Source: a virus
DNA: 30,700 bases
Strand: one strand, 5' to 3'
Virus record (IMG/VR): IMGVR_UViG_3300046000_005009
Location: 1 to 30,700 of that record
Every line of letters begins with the position of its first letter. The first letter of the stretch is position 1. Positions 13,840 to 21,996 of the stretch are shown piece by piece. A program made the position numbers and the translations under genes. The notes below the pieces were generated by a model. The model saw only the letters and a list, made by a program, of their open reading frames with translations, had not been told where the DNA came from and ran no database searches.

Positions 13840-15879
13840 ATGGCGAATACAATTGATTTTAATGTAGGCACAAACGCAATGACCGTCCTCAATCAGACGG
13901 CAACAGCGGCAGACAATACAGCGCAAGGGTTTAGTTCAGCGAAGGCGGAGTTACGCGCGTTGAATCAGCAGTTGTTGCAAATGGATTCTTCGAGTGAGGA
14001 ATTTAAGAAAGCGTCCGCTCGTGCTGCTGAGTTGAAGGACAACATTTCCGACTTATCCGCTGAGATTAGCGCAAACGCAGGTAATGCTTTCGAAGGTCTT
14101 TCGAATAACGTTTCGTTGTTTGGTAGTCGTCTTATGGACTTGGACTTGAAAGGAGCAGGACAAGCGTTGAGTGGAATGGGTGCGGCAGTTTCTCGAATAA
14201 ATTTCAAGACTGTCAAAGATGAATTAGGTGGTTTAGCCAAAGGGTTGAAAGATTTAGGAACGGCTGTTTTGACTAATCCATTCTTTTTGATTGTTGGTGT
14301 TTTGGCTGCTATTGCTTACAATTTTGAAGAGATTTCAAAGTGGGCAACACAAGCATCTTTGAGTGAGCAGAACTTAGCAAAAGCAACAGAAGACTTAAAC
14401 AAAGCAACCGAACAAGAACTTCTTAAAGGTGCTGAAAAAATAACTCAAATTGAAGTCTTAACAGCGAGAGTTAAAGACAACAATTTAACAGAGAAAGAAA
14501 GAAGACAAGCGTTGAAAGATTTAGAGACAATGTACCCAGCGTACTTCTCAAATCTTAACGGAGACATCAACGACACGGAAGCGTTAAACGCAGCGAAAGA
14601 AAAGTTAATTGCAAACATTAAATCGGAAGCAAAAGCGAACGCGGCAAAGTCTTTACTTGAGGCGGAATACGCAAAGAAGTTGGCTTTAGAAACCGAAGTA
14701 AACACAAAGAAAGCAAAGTTTACACAAGAGCAATTAAACGAGGCTTTAGAAAATGCGAAGTTTAACCAACAAACATTCTTCAAAGACGCAAACCAAAATT
14801 TAAGTGACTGGTATAACGGAACGGAAGGAATTGGAAAAGCACAACTTGACCTTGAACAAAGTATCGAGCGAATTGCATTTCTTGAAAAAGAGGCAACGTC
14901 TGCTGTTTTAGCAAATGTTGAAACTGAAGTAAAAGGAATAAGAGAAAAAACAAAGGCTGCTAATACTGCTGCTGAAAGCGAAAGAGAAAAGAAAGAACAA
15001 GAGAAAGAAAAAGAACTTGAAGCAAACGCGGTAAAGGCTGCAAAAGAATTAAAACAAGAGAAAGAACTTGCAGACGCAAAACTTAAAGTGCGTGAAGATT
15101 ACATCAAAGCAAATCAAGGCGCACAAGCCAACGAACTTTATGAGTTAGAAAAGAAAAAAGAACAAGAACTTCAAACGTGGGAAGGAGCAGAAGAAGATAA
15201 AGTTTTTATTATTGAAAAATATCGCCTTGCTGAAATTGACATTAATAAAAAGTACGACGACTTAGCACTTCAACAACAAATTGAGGCTAACGAGAAACAA
15301 AAGGCTGCGGACGAAAAAGCAAAAGAAGACGCGTTAGAAAGAGAGAAACAATTAGCCGCTGATAAGTTAGAAGCCGAACGCGCGTTAATGGATGCAAAAT
15401 TCACTCTTGCTTCCGCTTCGGTTGATTTGTTAGGAACAATATTCGCAAGAAACAAGAAAGCGGCTGACATCGCGTTTGCACTTGACAAAGCGTTAGCCAT
15501 TGCGCAAGTAGTGGTTAATACTCAACGAGAAATTAGCGCGTATAACGCTAACCCAGTTTGGTCTTTGTCGCCCGACGGCGGTGCTTCAATTAAGATTCCT
15601 GCAATCATTGGAGCTAAGCTTCGTGCTGCGGCTTCCATTGCAACAATAGCAGGAACGGCAATAGGTCGTTTTGCAGGTGGTGGCGCAAGTGGTGGTAGTG
15701 GATCAGGAGCAAATGGCGGTGGCGGAACAACCGCTCCTTCACCTGCGAACTTCGCCTTTGTAGGCAACCAACCCAACCAACAACAACCACCATTACAAGC
15801 GTACGTCGTTGGAACGCAAGTCAGCAGCAATTTAGAGGCACAACAACTTATTCAAAATCAATCTCGCCTTGGCGGTTAA
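13840..15879 (+). CDS. Tail tape measure protein
   Basis: A 679-residue protein from ATG 13840. Long Ala/Lys/Glu/Gln-rich coiled coils (residues about 20-100 and 190-530) surround a hydrophobic segment (TNPFFLIVGVLAAIAYN, about 139-156). Near the C-terminus are a second hydrophobic stretch (IPAIIGAKLRAAASIATIAG) and a Gly-rich linker (GGGASGGSGSGANGGGG). This is the usual layout of a siphophage tape measure. At about 0.15 nm per residue it predicts a tail near 100 nm. The C-terminal region probably enters the host envelope during DNA delivery. It is followed by head genes, not by the usual tail-tip genes. Confidence 0.85.
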   Translation: MANTIDFNVGTNAMTVLNQTATAADNTAQGFSSAKAELRALNQQLLQMDSSSEEFKKASARAAELKDNISDLSAEISANAGNAFEGLSNNVSLFGSRLMDLDLKGAGQALSGMGAAVSRINFKTVKDELGGLAKGLKDLGTAVLTNPFFLIVGVLAAIAYNFEEISKWATQASLSEQNLAKATEDLNKATEQELLKGAEKITQIEVLTARVKDNNLTEKERRQALKDLETMYPAYFSNLNGDINDTEALNAAKEKLIANIKSEAKANAAKSLLEAEYAKKLALETEVNTKKAKFTQEQLNEALENAKFNQQTFFKDANQNLSDWYNGTEGIGKAQLDLEQSIERIAFLEKEATSAVLANVETEVKGIREKTKAANTAAESEREKKEQEKEKELEANAVKAAKELKQEKELADAKLKVREDYIKANQGAQANELYELEKKKEQELQTWEGAEEDKVFIIEKYRLAEIDINKKYDDLALQQQIEANEKQKAADEKAKEDALEREKQLAADKLEAERALMDAKFTLASASVDLLGTIFARNKKAADIAFALDKALAIAQVVVNTQREISAYNANPVWSLSPDGGASIKIPAIIGAKLRAAASIATIAGTAIGRFAGGGASGGSGSGANGGGGTTAPSPANFAFVGNQPNQQQPPLQAYVVGTQVSSNLEAQQLIQNQSRLGG

Positions 15880-15892
15880 AAAAATAAACAAT

Positions 15893-16480
15893 ATGAAAAA
15901 AATTAAAGTTATTGAATACGGAATCGACGACGCAGGATTGCTCGGAGTGTACGCGATAAGCGTCGTAGAACAACCTGCAATCGGTGTAGATTTTGTCGCA
16001 TTAAGCGAACAACACAACGTGAAGTTCAAAGAAGATTTCAGAGGTCTTTTGTACGGAGCGTTATTGATTCCCGACCAACTAATTTACAGACGCAACGACA
16101 AGACCGAAGAAGAATACTATGTAAAGTATTCGAAGGACACGATTCGCGCTATTGCTTACAACTATTTGAAGCAAGCAAACCAAAACAACGCAACAGTTGA
16201 ACACGCGAAAGTTGTTGACGGAGTGTCGCTTGTTGAAACGTGGATAATCGAAGGCGAAAACGACAAGTCTAAGAACTTCGGCTTCGACCTACCGGAAGGA
16301 ACGTGGTTCGGTTGCATGAAGGTCGAGAACGACGAAGTGAAGCAACAGATCCAAAACAAAGAAGTTCTTGGTTTCTCAATCGAAGGAAAATTTGAAGTTG
16401 AGAAAGAAATGTACATGAGTAAGCACGACGAATTTGCTGCCATTCTTGACGAAATAAACGAACTTCTCAAAGGCGAGTAA
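15893..16480 (+). CDS. Prohead maturation protease (XkdF-like)
   Basis: A 195-residue protein. ATG 15893 with the A-rich leader AAAAAAATAAACAAT is preferred over the TTG further upstream. It resembles the XkdF family of prohead serine proteases: YGALLIPDQLIYRR, YYVKYSKDTIRAIAYNYL, TVEHAKVVDGVSLVETWII and VLGFSIEGKF. Likely catalytic residues are H104 (VEHA) and S162 (GFS). It trims the scaffold and capsid proteins during head maturation. It lies just upstream of the probable scaffold and capsid genes, as expected. Confidence 0.8.
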   Translation: MKKIKVIEYGIDDAGLLGVYAISVVEQPAIGVDFVALSEQHNVKFKEDFRGLLYGALLIPDQLIYRRNDKTEEEYYVKYSKDTIRAIAYNYLKQANQNNATVEHAKVVDGVSLVETWIIEGENDKSKNFGFDLPEGTWFGCMKVENDEVKQQIQNKEVLGFSIEGKFEVEKEMYMSKHDEFAAILDEINELLKGE

Positions 16481-16656
16481 TGAATATCGAAGCAGGGGGG
16501 TTTTTTAAGTTGGAGTTATTCAACGACGACGCTACTCTGTTTTTGAACGCACTTACCAAGATAACCAACGATGGTGGTAAAATGGGTTTTAAGACGTACG
16601 GCTTAAGTGAAGACGAGTTGAAGATACTGAATACGATTCTCGATAATTTAGGATAA
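16480..16656 (+). CDS. Short 58-residue protein in head module
   Basis: A short gene from ATG 16480 to TAA 16656. Its start shares one base with the protease stop (TAATG), a sign of coupled translation. The product begins MNIEAGGFFKLELFNDDATL and ends NTILDNLG; it looks like two helices after a short strand. A G6T6 run lies in codons 6-9. No family is recognised. It is followed at once by a strong hairpin. Confidence 0.6.
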   Translation: MNIEAGGFFKLELFNDDATLFLNALTKITNDGGKMGFKTYGLSEDELKILNTILDNLG

Positions 16657-16660
16657 AAAA

Positions 16661-16684
16661 ACGGAGGGTAATCACTCCCTCCGT
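16661..16684 (+). terminator. GC-rich intergenic hairpin before scaffold gene
   Basis: A perfect 8-bp stem (ACGGAGGG / CCCTCCGT) with loop TAATCACT. On the plus strand no U run follows, but seven A precede it, so it would look like an intrinsic terminator for antisense (minus) transcripts. For plus transcripts it may act as an RNA-processing or stabilising element. Similar GAGGG/CCCTC stems occur after the capsid and tail-tube genes. Confidence 0.55.
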
Positions 16685-16780
16685 CAAACCTAAAATCAAA
16701 TTTCACCTATGAAAAAGCGAATTACGAAACAAATATACCTCTTTTTATATATCCTATTCAAACAAACAATTAACAGAATT

Positions 16781-17350
16781 ATGAATTTACGAGAAAAAGT
16801 AAACGCTCTATTCGCAAAACACAACGTTAGCCTATCTGCTGAAGAAGTAGTTGAGGTGAAGCAAATGGTTGAAGCGATTCTAGAGGACGGGACAAGCATC
16901 TACTCTGACAGCGACGTATGGGCAGCTGGTGTTCGTGTATTCGGTAAAGACGCAGACGGAAACGAAGTTGCGTTAATGGACGGAGAATACAAGACAGCGG
17001 AAAGCATCATCGTTGTGGTTGCTGACGGTGTTGTAACCGAGTTAAAGCCAATGGAAGAAGAATCTCCAGAGGTTGAAGTAGTAATCGAAGAAGAACAAAC
17101 TTCTGAGGTTGTTGCTGAAGAATCACTAAACGCAGAGGTTGAAGGACTTCTTTCGTTAGTTGCAAAGTTAGAGAGTGAACTTGCTGACATTAAGAAGGCA
17201 AACGAAACACTTTCAAGCGAAGTAACAAAATTAAGCGCACAACCTGCTGCGACTTCTATCAAAGAAGTAAAACAGGCAAAACAAACACCTTCGAAGCCTT
17301 ACGCTAAAATGAGCGCAGAGGAGCGTTTCGTATTTCACTTAAACAAATAA
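16781..17350 (+). CDS. Probable capsid scaffold protein
   Basis: A 189-residue, very acidic protein from ATG 16781. An in-frame ATG at 16709 would add 24 residues that look like non-coding leader (KKRITKQIYLFLYILFKQ). The region around residues 95-125 is Glu/Val-rich; residues about 128-160 form a coiled coil (LSLVAKLESELADIKKAN). The C-terminus is basic and ends SAEERFVFHLNK, which could bind the capsid protein. Placement between the protease and the major capsid gene, with this composition, fits a scaffold. There is no direct motif for the role. Confidence 0.6.
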   Translation: MNLREKVNALFAKHNVSLSAEEVVEVKQMVEAILEDGTSIYSDSDVWAAGVRVFGKDADGNEVALMDGEYKTAESIIVVVADGVVTELKPMEEESPEVEVVIEEEQTSEVVAEESLNAEVEGLLSLVAKLESELADIKKANETLSSEVTKLSAQPAATSIKEVKQAKQTPSKPYAKMSAEERFVFHLNK

Positions 17351-17366
17351 AAAAATAAAATAAAAA

Positions 17367-18278
17367 ATGCCTACTACATTATCCCCAAACCCAATTAACA
17401 GCACCTTTTCAGGAGCTGTCGCAGGCGGTTATATCCGCGCTGCATTTTTAAGCAACGAATCTTTGTCTGCTGTTACATTCAAAGAAAATATCGACTACAA
17501 ACAAGTAGTTCGTAAGTTGGTTGACAACATCACTTTCGAAGCACCAACGTGTGACTTCACTCCACTTGGAACTGTTGCATTAAGCGAGCGTATCTTAACT
17601 TTGGAGAAATTTCAAATTCACAGACAACTTTGTAAGAACGACTTTTTGAAAGATTGGGAAGCACGCTCTGAGCAAAACGGAGAACTTCACGCTTCATTGA
17701 CTGACGCTATTATAGCTAACGTTTTAGCAGGAATGGCAGCTCGTAACGAAGTTGTTATTTGGCAGGGTGTTAACGCTAACGTTGGTGAGTATGCAGGTTT
17801 CGAGACTTTGTTCTTGGCTGATGGTGACGTTCTTGACGTTCCAGATCCTGAAGCTATCACAACTGAAAACGTAATTGCTGAAATGGGACGTTTAGTTTTA
17901 ACACTTCCAACACGCGTACGTCGTGCAACTGAGAAGCCAATTATCGCAGTTTCTTCAAATGTTGCTGAAGCATACAGAAGCGCAATTCTTGGTCTTGGTG
18001 GTGGTTTCTACCTTTACCAAGGTGAATCAGTTGTAATGAACTGGCAGGGACAATACGATGTTGTTGAGTGCCCAGGTATGTCTGACGACACAATGGCTTT
18101 CTATCAGAAGTCAAACTTGTGGTTCGGAACTAACGTTCTTGACCAATGGAACAACGTTGCTGTTTTAGATATGTACCAGTACGATCTTTCAAACAATGTT
18201 CGTTTCGCAGCTTCTTTCTTCGCAGGTGTACAATACGGTTTCGGTAACGAGATTGCGTTCTACCAATACACTGCATAA
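17367..18278 (+). CDS. Major capsid protein
   Basis: A 303-residue protein from ATG 17367 behind a pure A/T leader (AAAAAAATAAAATAAAAA), the strongest-looking start in the genome. Its codon use is the most even, as for a highly made protein. Features: GAVAGGYIRAAFLSNESL, YKQVVRKLVDNITF, ICALL-free core helices, and the C-terminal VRFAASFFAGVQYGFGNEI. This agrees with major capsid proteins (HK97-type fold inferred) of Bacteroidota siphophages. The position after the protease and scaffold supports this, and a terminator-like hairpin just after it would favour capsid production over downstream genes. Confidence 0.8.
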   Translation: MPTTLSPNPINSTFSGAVAGGYIRAAFLSNESLSAVTFKENIDYKQVVRKLVDNITFEAPTCDFTPLGTVALSERILTLEKFQIHRQLCKNDFLKDWEARSEQNGELHASLTDAIIANVLAGMAARNEVVIWQGVNANVGEYAGFETLFLADGDVLDVPDPEAITTENVIAEMGRLVLTLPTRVRRATEKPIIAVSSNVAEAYRSAILGLGGGFYLYQGESVVMNWQGQYDVVECPGMSDDTMAFYQKSNLWFGTNVLDQWNNVAVLDMYQYDLSNNVRFAASFFAGVQYGFGNEIAFYQYTA

Positions 18279-18305
18279 TCTCAACCATTCTAACCCTTGC
18301 ATAAT

Positions 18306-18336
18306 AGAGGTGGTGGCATAAAACCCACCCCTCTTT
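18306..18336 (+). terminator. Intrinsic terminator after major capsid gene
   Basis: AGAGG-T-GGTGG pairs with CCACC-CCTCT (10 bp, one bulged T) around loop CATAAAAC, followed by TTTTG. It lies 27 bp after the capsid stop and before the tail-tube gene, so it probably acts as a partial terminator that raises capsid mRNA relative to downstream genes. Confidence 0.7.
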
Positions 18337-18360
18337 TGTGCTAATAAAAAACATACAAAT

Positions 18361-18873
18361 ATGGCATGTGAATTAAGCACAGGATTTACACTCGATTGCA
18401 AAGACGGCATCGGTGGAATTAAGCAAATCGTTTTGTTGGATCAAAATTTAGTGACTGGGTTTACTCTTGATGGATCAAGTGTTGTGACAGCAATTGCTGG
18501 ACCATCAGACGCAGATTTGTACACTTACGAACTTCCAACACAAACAGGTTCATTTGAGGAAACAATCAATTTCAACCGCGACAACGGAACGGTGTTCTAC
18601 ACTCAGACCGTTAACGTGATGTTGCACAAATTGAGCGCAGCAAAGCGCAAGGAATTGCAAACGGTTGCACAGGCTCGTGTGATTGTATTCGTTCAAGATA
18701 CAAACGGAAATTGGTGGGCTGTTGGATATGAGTATGGAGCAGACCTTTCTACTGCAACAGCAGGAACAGGAACAGCTTTAGGAGATGCTAACGGATACAC
18801 CTTAGCGTTCACTCACGAAGCTGCGGTTCGCGCTTACAAATTAAGTGCTTCTCCTGCTTCATTGATTTCTTAA
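18361..18873 (+). CDS. Probable major tail tube protein
   Basis: A 170-residue protein from ATG 18361. It follows the pattern of a small, beta-rich major structural protein of Bacteroidota phages: MACELSTGFTLDCKDGIGGI, a central FEETINFNRDNGTVFYTQTV, VIVFVQDTNGNWWAVGYEYG, and a C-terminal LAFTHEAAVRAY. I recall these as tail tube proteins. Terminator-like hairpins on both sides make it a small separate transcription unit, as for a protein needed in large amounts. Confidence 0.7.
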   Translation: MACELSTGFTLDCKDGIGGIKQIVLLDQNLVTGFTLDGSSVVTAIAGPSDADLYTYELPTQTGSFEETINFNRDNGTVFYTQTVNVMLHKLSAAKRKELQTVAQARVIVFVQDTNGNWWAVGYEYGADLSTATAGTGTALGDANGYTLAFTHEAAVRAYKLSASPASLIS

Positions 18874-18886
18874 TAAAAAACTTTTA

Positions 18887-18915
18887 CACATAGAGGGGCA
18901 AAGCGTCCCTCTGTG
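18887..18915 (+). terminator. Hairpin after tail tube gene
   Basis: CACA-(TA)-GAGGG pairs with CCCTCTGTG around GCAAAGCGT; a weak U-rich stretch (ATTTTAA) follows about 5 bases later. It lies 14 bp after the tail-tube stop. With the hairpins at 16661 and 18306 it forms a set sharing a GAGG/CCTC core. Confidence 0.6.
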
Positions 18916-18945
18916 ATGTAATTTTAACGTAAAGGAACAGATAGA

Positions 18946-19329
18946 ATGGTTTATCTCAACACAAACACAGCGAATCAAGATGCGTGGCTTTCACTCGATG
19001 AAGGACGTGCATACTTCAACGTTGCCTTTACACACTACCTACTTGTTATGACTTACGAAATGACAGGTGAAAAACTCGCGCAAGTAGTAACCGTTATCAA
19101 CGAGAACGAACGCGTAACTAAAATAAGACTAACCACAGTTGGTTTGGTCGATGCAGGTCGTTATCATTACGAAGTGTACGGACAAAACAGCAGCAGCAAT
19201 ATAAACCCTACTAATGCTTCCGTCGTTGGATTGGTAGAAAAGGGTTTGATGATATTACAAGACGGAACAATTTACTTTGACGTTTCAACACCGACAATTC
19301 CTGTCGATGTAATTTATACAGGCGCATAA
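18946..19329 (+). CDS. Small beta-rich structural protein
   Basis: A 127-residue protein from ATG 18946 (leader AACAGATAGA). The pattern FTHYLLVMTYEMTGEKLA, TKIRLTTVGLVDAGRYHYEVYG and ASVVGLVEKGLMIL suggests an immunoglobulin-like beta sandwich, often found as a decoration or tail protein in phages of Bacteroidota. It sits between the tail tube and portal genes and ends one base before the portal start. It is probably a virion protein of unknown exact place. Confidence 0.6.
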   Translation: MVYLNTNTANQDAWLSLDEGRAYFNVAFTHYLLVMTYEMTGEKLAQVVTVINENERVTKIRLTTVGLVDAGRYHYEVYGQNSSSNINPTNASVVGLVEKGLMILQDGTIYFDVSTPTIPVDVIYTGA

Positions 19330-19330
19330 A

Positions 19331-21283
19331 ATGAGCAATATACAATCAATAAATTTATCGGCTTATCAACCAGTTGAAGCAGTTGAAACGGAGAATCGTT
19401 CAGGTTGGATAAACTACGGACAAAACAATCTTTTTCCACAGCACCTAATCACGCTTTATTACAACAGTCCTATTCATAACGCGTTGACGAACTCAATTGC
19501 GTATATGATTGAAGGGCAAGGTACAGGAACGATTCTCGACAACGCATTACAAGGTATTGCGTTCGACTTAAAACTTCAAGGTTCATTTTGTGCTGAGGTT
19601 ATTTGGTCAATGGACTTCACTCGCGTGGTTCAAATCAACCACTTACCTTTTGAGAATTGTCGTTTAGCTTACGACAAAGAAGAAGACGATGTAACAGGAA
19701 TTTGGTATTCTCGCGATTGGGCAAACACACGAAGCAAAAGAGGAAAGCCAGAGTTCATTCCTGCGTTCAATCCGTCCATTGCACAAGAGCAACCAAGACA
19801 AGTTATTTACGCACACGGAATGATGGCAGGAAGTTCGTACTACGCGAAGCCCGACTACTTTGGTGCATTGAACTACGTTGAGTTAAGTTACCAAATGGGA
19901 CTTTACCACGTTAACAATATCTTGAATGGTTTGTTTCCTTCGTTTATCATTAACTTTTTGAACGGAATACCTCAAAAAGAAGAACGTGAGGCTATTCGTC
20001 GCGAATGGGAAACAAGATTAAGCGGTGCAAGTAACGCGGGTAAGTTCTTAATGACGTTCAACGAGGATCCTGCACGAGCTCCACAAATCGAATCGTTTCC
20101 TTTGTCGGACGCAGACAAGCAATATCAGTTTTTATCGGAAGAAACAGCGAAACAAATTATGGTCGGTCACCGCGTTGTGTCACCATTGATTCACGGCATA
20201 CGCGACACAACAGGTTTCGGAAGCAATAAAGACGAAATGTTGGTAGGTTTAGAGATATTCAACAGCCAAGTTATTCGTCCTTATCAAAGAATAATCGAAG
20301 AAGTCTTTACACCGATTTTAGGCGACGTAAATATAGAGATGAACTCTATCTTCGAAGATGGAATTGCAATCGATTCTAACGCACCTACCACAGTAATAGA
20401 CGTACCTTCAACAGACGTGACAGAAACACCAACAGGAATAACTGAAAAAGTTAGTGATGTGACCTACAACGGAGCGCAAATTGCTTCTGCTTTGGAGATT
20501 GTCGCAGCGGTTGGACTTGGAACGCTAACGCAAGAACAAGCAATTGTATTCTTGGTTCAATTCTTAGGTCTTGACGTGGACGTTGCAAAGTCAATGTTTC
20601 AAACAAGTGGCGATGCGGTGGCTAAATTGTCCGCTCAAAAAAAAAAAGTAGTTGCGAAGAAGGCAAAGGATGCGGGTGTTAAGATAAGCAAAGAAGAAGG
20701 TGAAGCGTGGCTTGCACATCTGCGCGAAAAGGCTGAATACATCAACGAAGAAGAATGGCAATTGCTATCTGACGAAGAAGTAACCAACCCAGAAGACGAA
20801 GAAAAGTTCCGTTCTGAATTTATGAGTGTTCGCGGTTACGCAAAACCAAACGAAAAGAGCGAAGAAAAGGACACAGGATTGTATAAAGTTCGCTATTATT
20901 ATTCAAGAAATTATACTTGGAAGGAAGGCGAAATGGTAACACGCGATTTTTGTCAAGAAATGGTAGCACTTTCTAAACTTGGAGCGTTGTTTAAGTACGA
21001 AGACATTATTGAAATGGGAAGCGACGGAGTGAATGGACAATTTGCTCCAAGTGGTTCTTCAACTTATTCAATATGGACGTACAAAGGCGGTGTCTATTGT
21101 CGCCACGCGTGGTTCAGAAAGGTGTTTTTCCGCAAAAGAAAAGACGGTAAATTCTTACCTAACGACGGATTGAAAAACGATACTGTTGTAACAGGAAAAG
21201 TAGCCAACGAACTATTCCCAAAAGGCGAAGAAGCGGTACGTCCTAACGATATGCCGAATAGAGCATCATTAAAATATAAATAA
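19331..21283 (+). CDS. Portal protein with extra C-terminal domain
   Basis: A 650-residue protein from ATG 19331. Residues 1-340 fit phage portals: WINYGQNNLFPQHLITLYYN, SPIHNALTNSIAYMI, FCAEVIWSMDFTRVVQINHLP and the wing/clip part REWETRLSGASNAGKFLMTF. Residues about 440-650 are an added region: an acidic helical stretch, then YKVRYYYSRNYTWK, RDFCQEMVALSKLG and WTYKGGVYCRHAWFRKVFF, a domain I recall at the end of other Bacteroidota phage head proteins. An 11-A run (20637-20647) marks the junction; slippage there in either direction would soon meet a stop and leave a portal of about 440 residues. The portal lies after the capsid and tail tube genes, not before them. Confidence 0.75.
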   Translation: MSNIQSINLSAYQPVEAVETENRSGWINYGQNNLFPQHLITLYYNSPIHNALTNSIAYMIEGQGTGTILDNALQGIAFDLKLQGSFCAEVIWSMDFTRVVQINHLPFENCRLAYDKEEDDVTGIWYSRDWANTRSKRGKPEFIPAFNPSIAQEQPRQVIYAHGMMAGSSYYAKPDYFGALNYVELSYQMGLYHVNNILNGLFPSFIINFLNGIPQKEEREAIRREWETRLSGASNAGKFLMTFNEDPARAPQIESFPLSDADKQYQFLSEETAKQIMVGHRVVSPLIHGIRDTTGFGSNKDEMLVGLEIFNSQVIRPYQRIIEEVFTPILGDVNIEMNSIFEDGIAIDSNAPTTVIDVPSTDVTETPTGITEKVSDVTYNGAQIASALEIVAAVGLGTLTQEQAIVFLVQFLGLDVDVAKSMFQTSGDAVAKLSAQKKKVVAKKAKDAGVKISKEEGEAWLAHLREKAEYINEEEWQLLSDEEVTNPEDEEKFRSEFMSVRGYAKPNEKSEEKDTGLYKVRYYYSRNYTWKEGEMVTRDFCQEMVALSKLGALFKYEDIIEMGSDGVNGQFAPSGSSTYSIWTYKGGVYCRHAWFRKVFFRKRKDGKFLPNDGLKNDTVVTGKVANELFPKGEEAVRPNDMPNRASLKYK

Positions 21284-21291
21284 AAACTACA

Positions 21292-21864
21292 ATGGCACTA
21301 CAACCCGAAGTTCTTTTAATAGACGAAAACTATATCAAAAAATACACTTGGATTAACGGTTCAGTTGATCCGTTGCTTATGTACCCTGCAATCTATTTGT
21401 CGCAAGATAAATACGCGCAGTTGTATTTAGGAACTGACCTTTACAATAAGATTAAAGAAGACGTGGTAAACGACGATATTTCAGGTGCGTACGCAACCCT
21501 TCTTGATAATTACTTGCGTCGAATGGTAATGTGGTGGACGATGTACGAAGTGCTTCCGCATTTGTACGTTAAAACGGACAACGGAAGTCTTGTTATTCGC
21601 ACAAGCGAAGACACGACACCAATATCACAAACCGACTTACAGAACTACCGCGATCAAGCGCGTTCACAGGCTATGTTTTACACTCAAAGAATGGTTGACT
21701 ATTTATGCTTCAATCAATCAGACTTTCCAGAGTACACGACGAACACAACGCAACAGATTTGGTCACAAACAAATGTGTATCCGTCGAACGCTTTCGAGAT
21801 TAGCGACGGACGTGATAGATTACCTTATGAATACAGACGACGTGGTTTAGGTTGGTTGAGATAA
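21292..21864 (+). CDS. Head completion/adaptor protein (DUF6712-like)
   Basis: A 190-residue protein from ATG 21292, 8 bp after the portal. Features: helical bundle start (LLIDENYIKKYTWINGSVDP), YAQLYLGTDLYNKI, the central MVMWWTMYEVLPHLYVK and the C-terminal PYEYRRRGLGWL. This matches, from memory, DUF6712-type proteins that act as head-tail adaptors in Bacteroidota phages. Its place directly after the portal agrees with a connector role. Confidence 0.65.
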   Translation: MALQPEVLLIDENYIKKYTWINGSVDPLLMYPAIYLSQDKYAQLYLGTDLYNKIKEDVVNDDISGAYATLLDNYLRRMVMWWTMYEVLPHLYVKTDNGSLVIRTSEDTTPISQTDLQNYRDQARSQAMFYTQRMVDYLCFNQSDFPEYTTNTTQQIWSQTNVYPSNAFEISDGRDRLPYEYRRRGLGWLR

Positions 21865-21879
21865 CTTAAAAAAATAAGA

Positions 21880-21996
21880 ATGGCTACAAGGGGACGCAAG
21901 AAGAATTTGACAATGCACAAGATTTACGAAGAAAAGTTTCGTAAGTATCTTGCAAAGAAAGAAAAACAAATAAAGAAACTCAAAAATGAAAGTTAA
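21880..21996 (+). CDS. Short very basic peptide
   Basis: A 38-residue gene from ATG 21880 to TAA 21996, overlapping the endolysin start by 11 bp. The product begins MATRGRKKNLTMHKIYEEKF and is about one third Lys/Arg. The leader AAAAAAATAAGA is a typical start context. Small basic peptides in virion modules may bind DNA; nothing specific supports that here. Confidence 0.55.
   Translation: MATRGRKKNLTMHKIYEEKFRKYLAKKEKQIKKLKNES

Noticed and set aside
15522-15830. Minus-strand frame of 102 codons opposite the tape measure
   Set aside because: Its Pro/Ala-rich product is the complement of the Gly-rich linker; an antisense shadow.
16491-16502. G6T6 run as a frameshift site in the 58-residue gene
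   Set aside because: It does not form an in-frame X_XXY_YYZ heptamer, and the gene has a normal length and stop; the alternative frames do not give a longer product.
16709-16780. 24-residue N-terminal extension of the scaffold gene
   Set aside because: The stretch looks like A/T-rich leader, and the ATG at 16781 has a better upstream context and begins the protein-like part.
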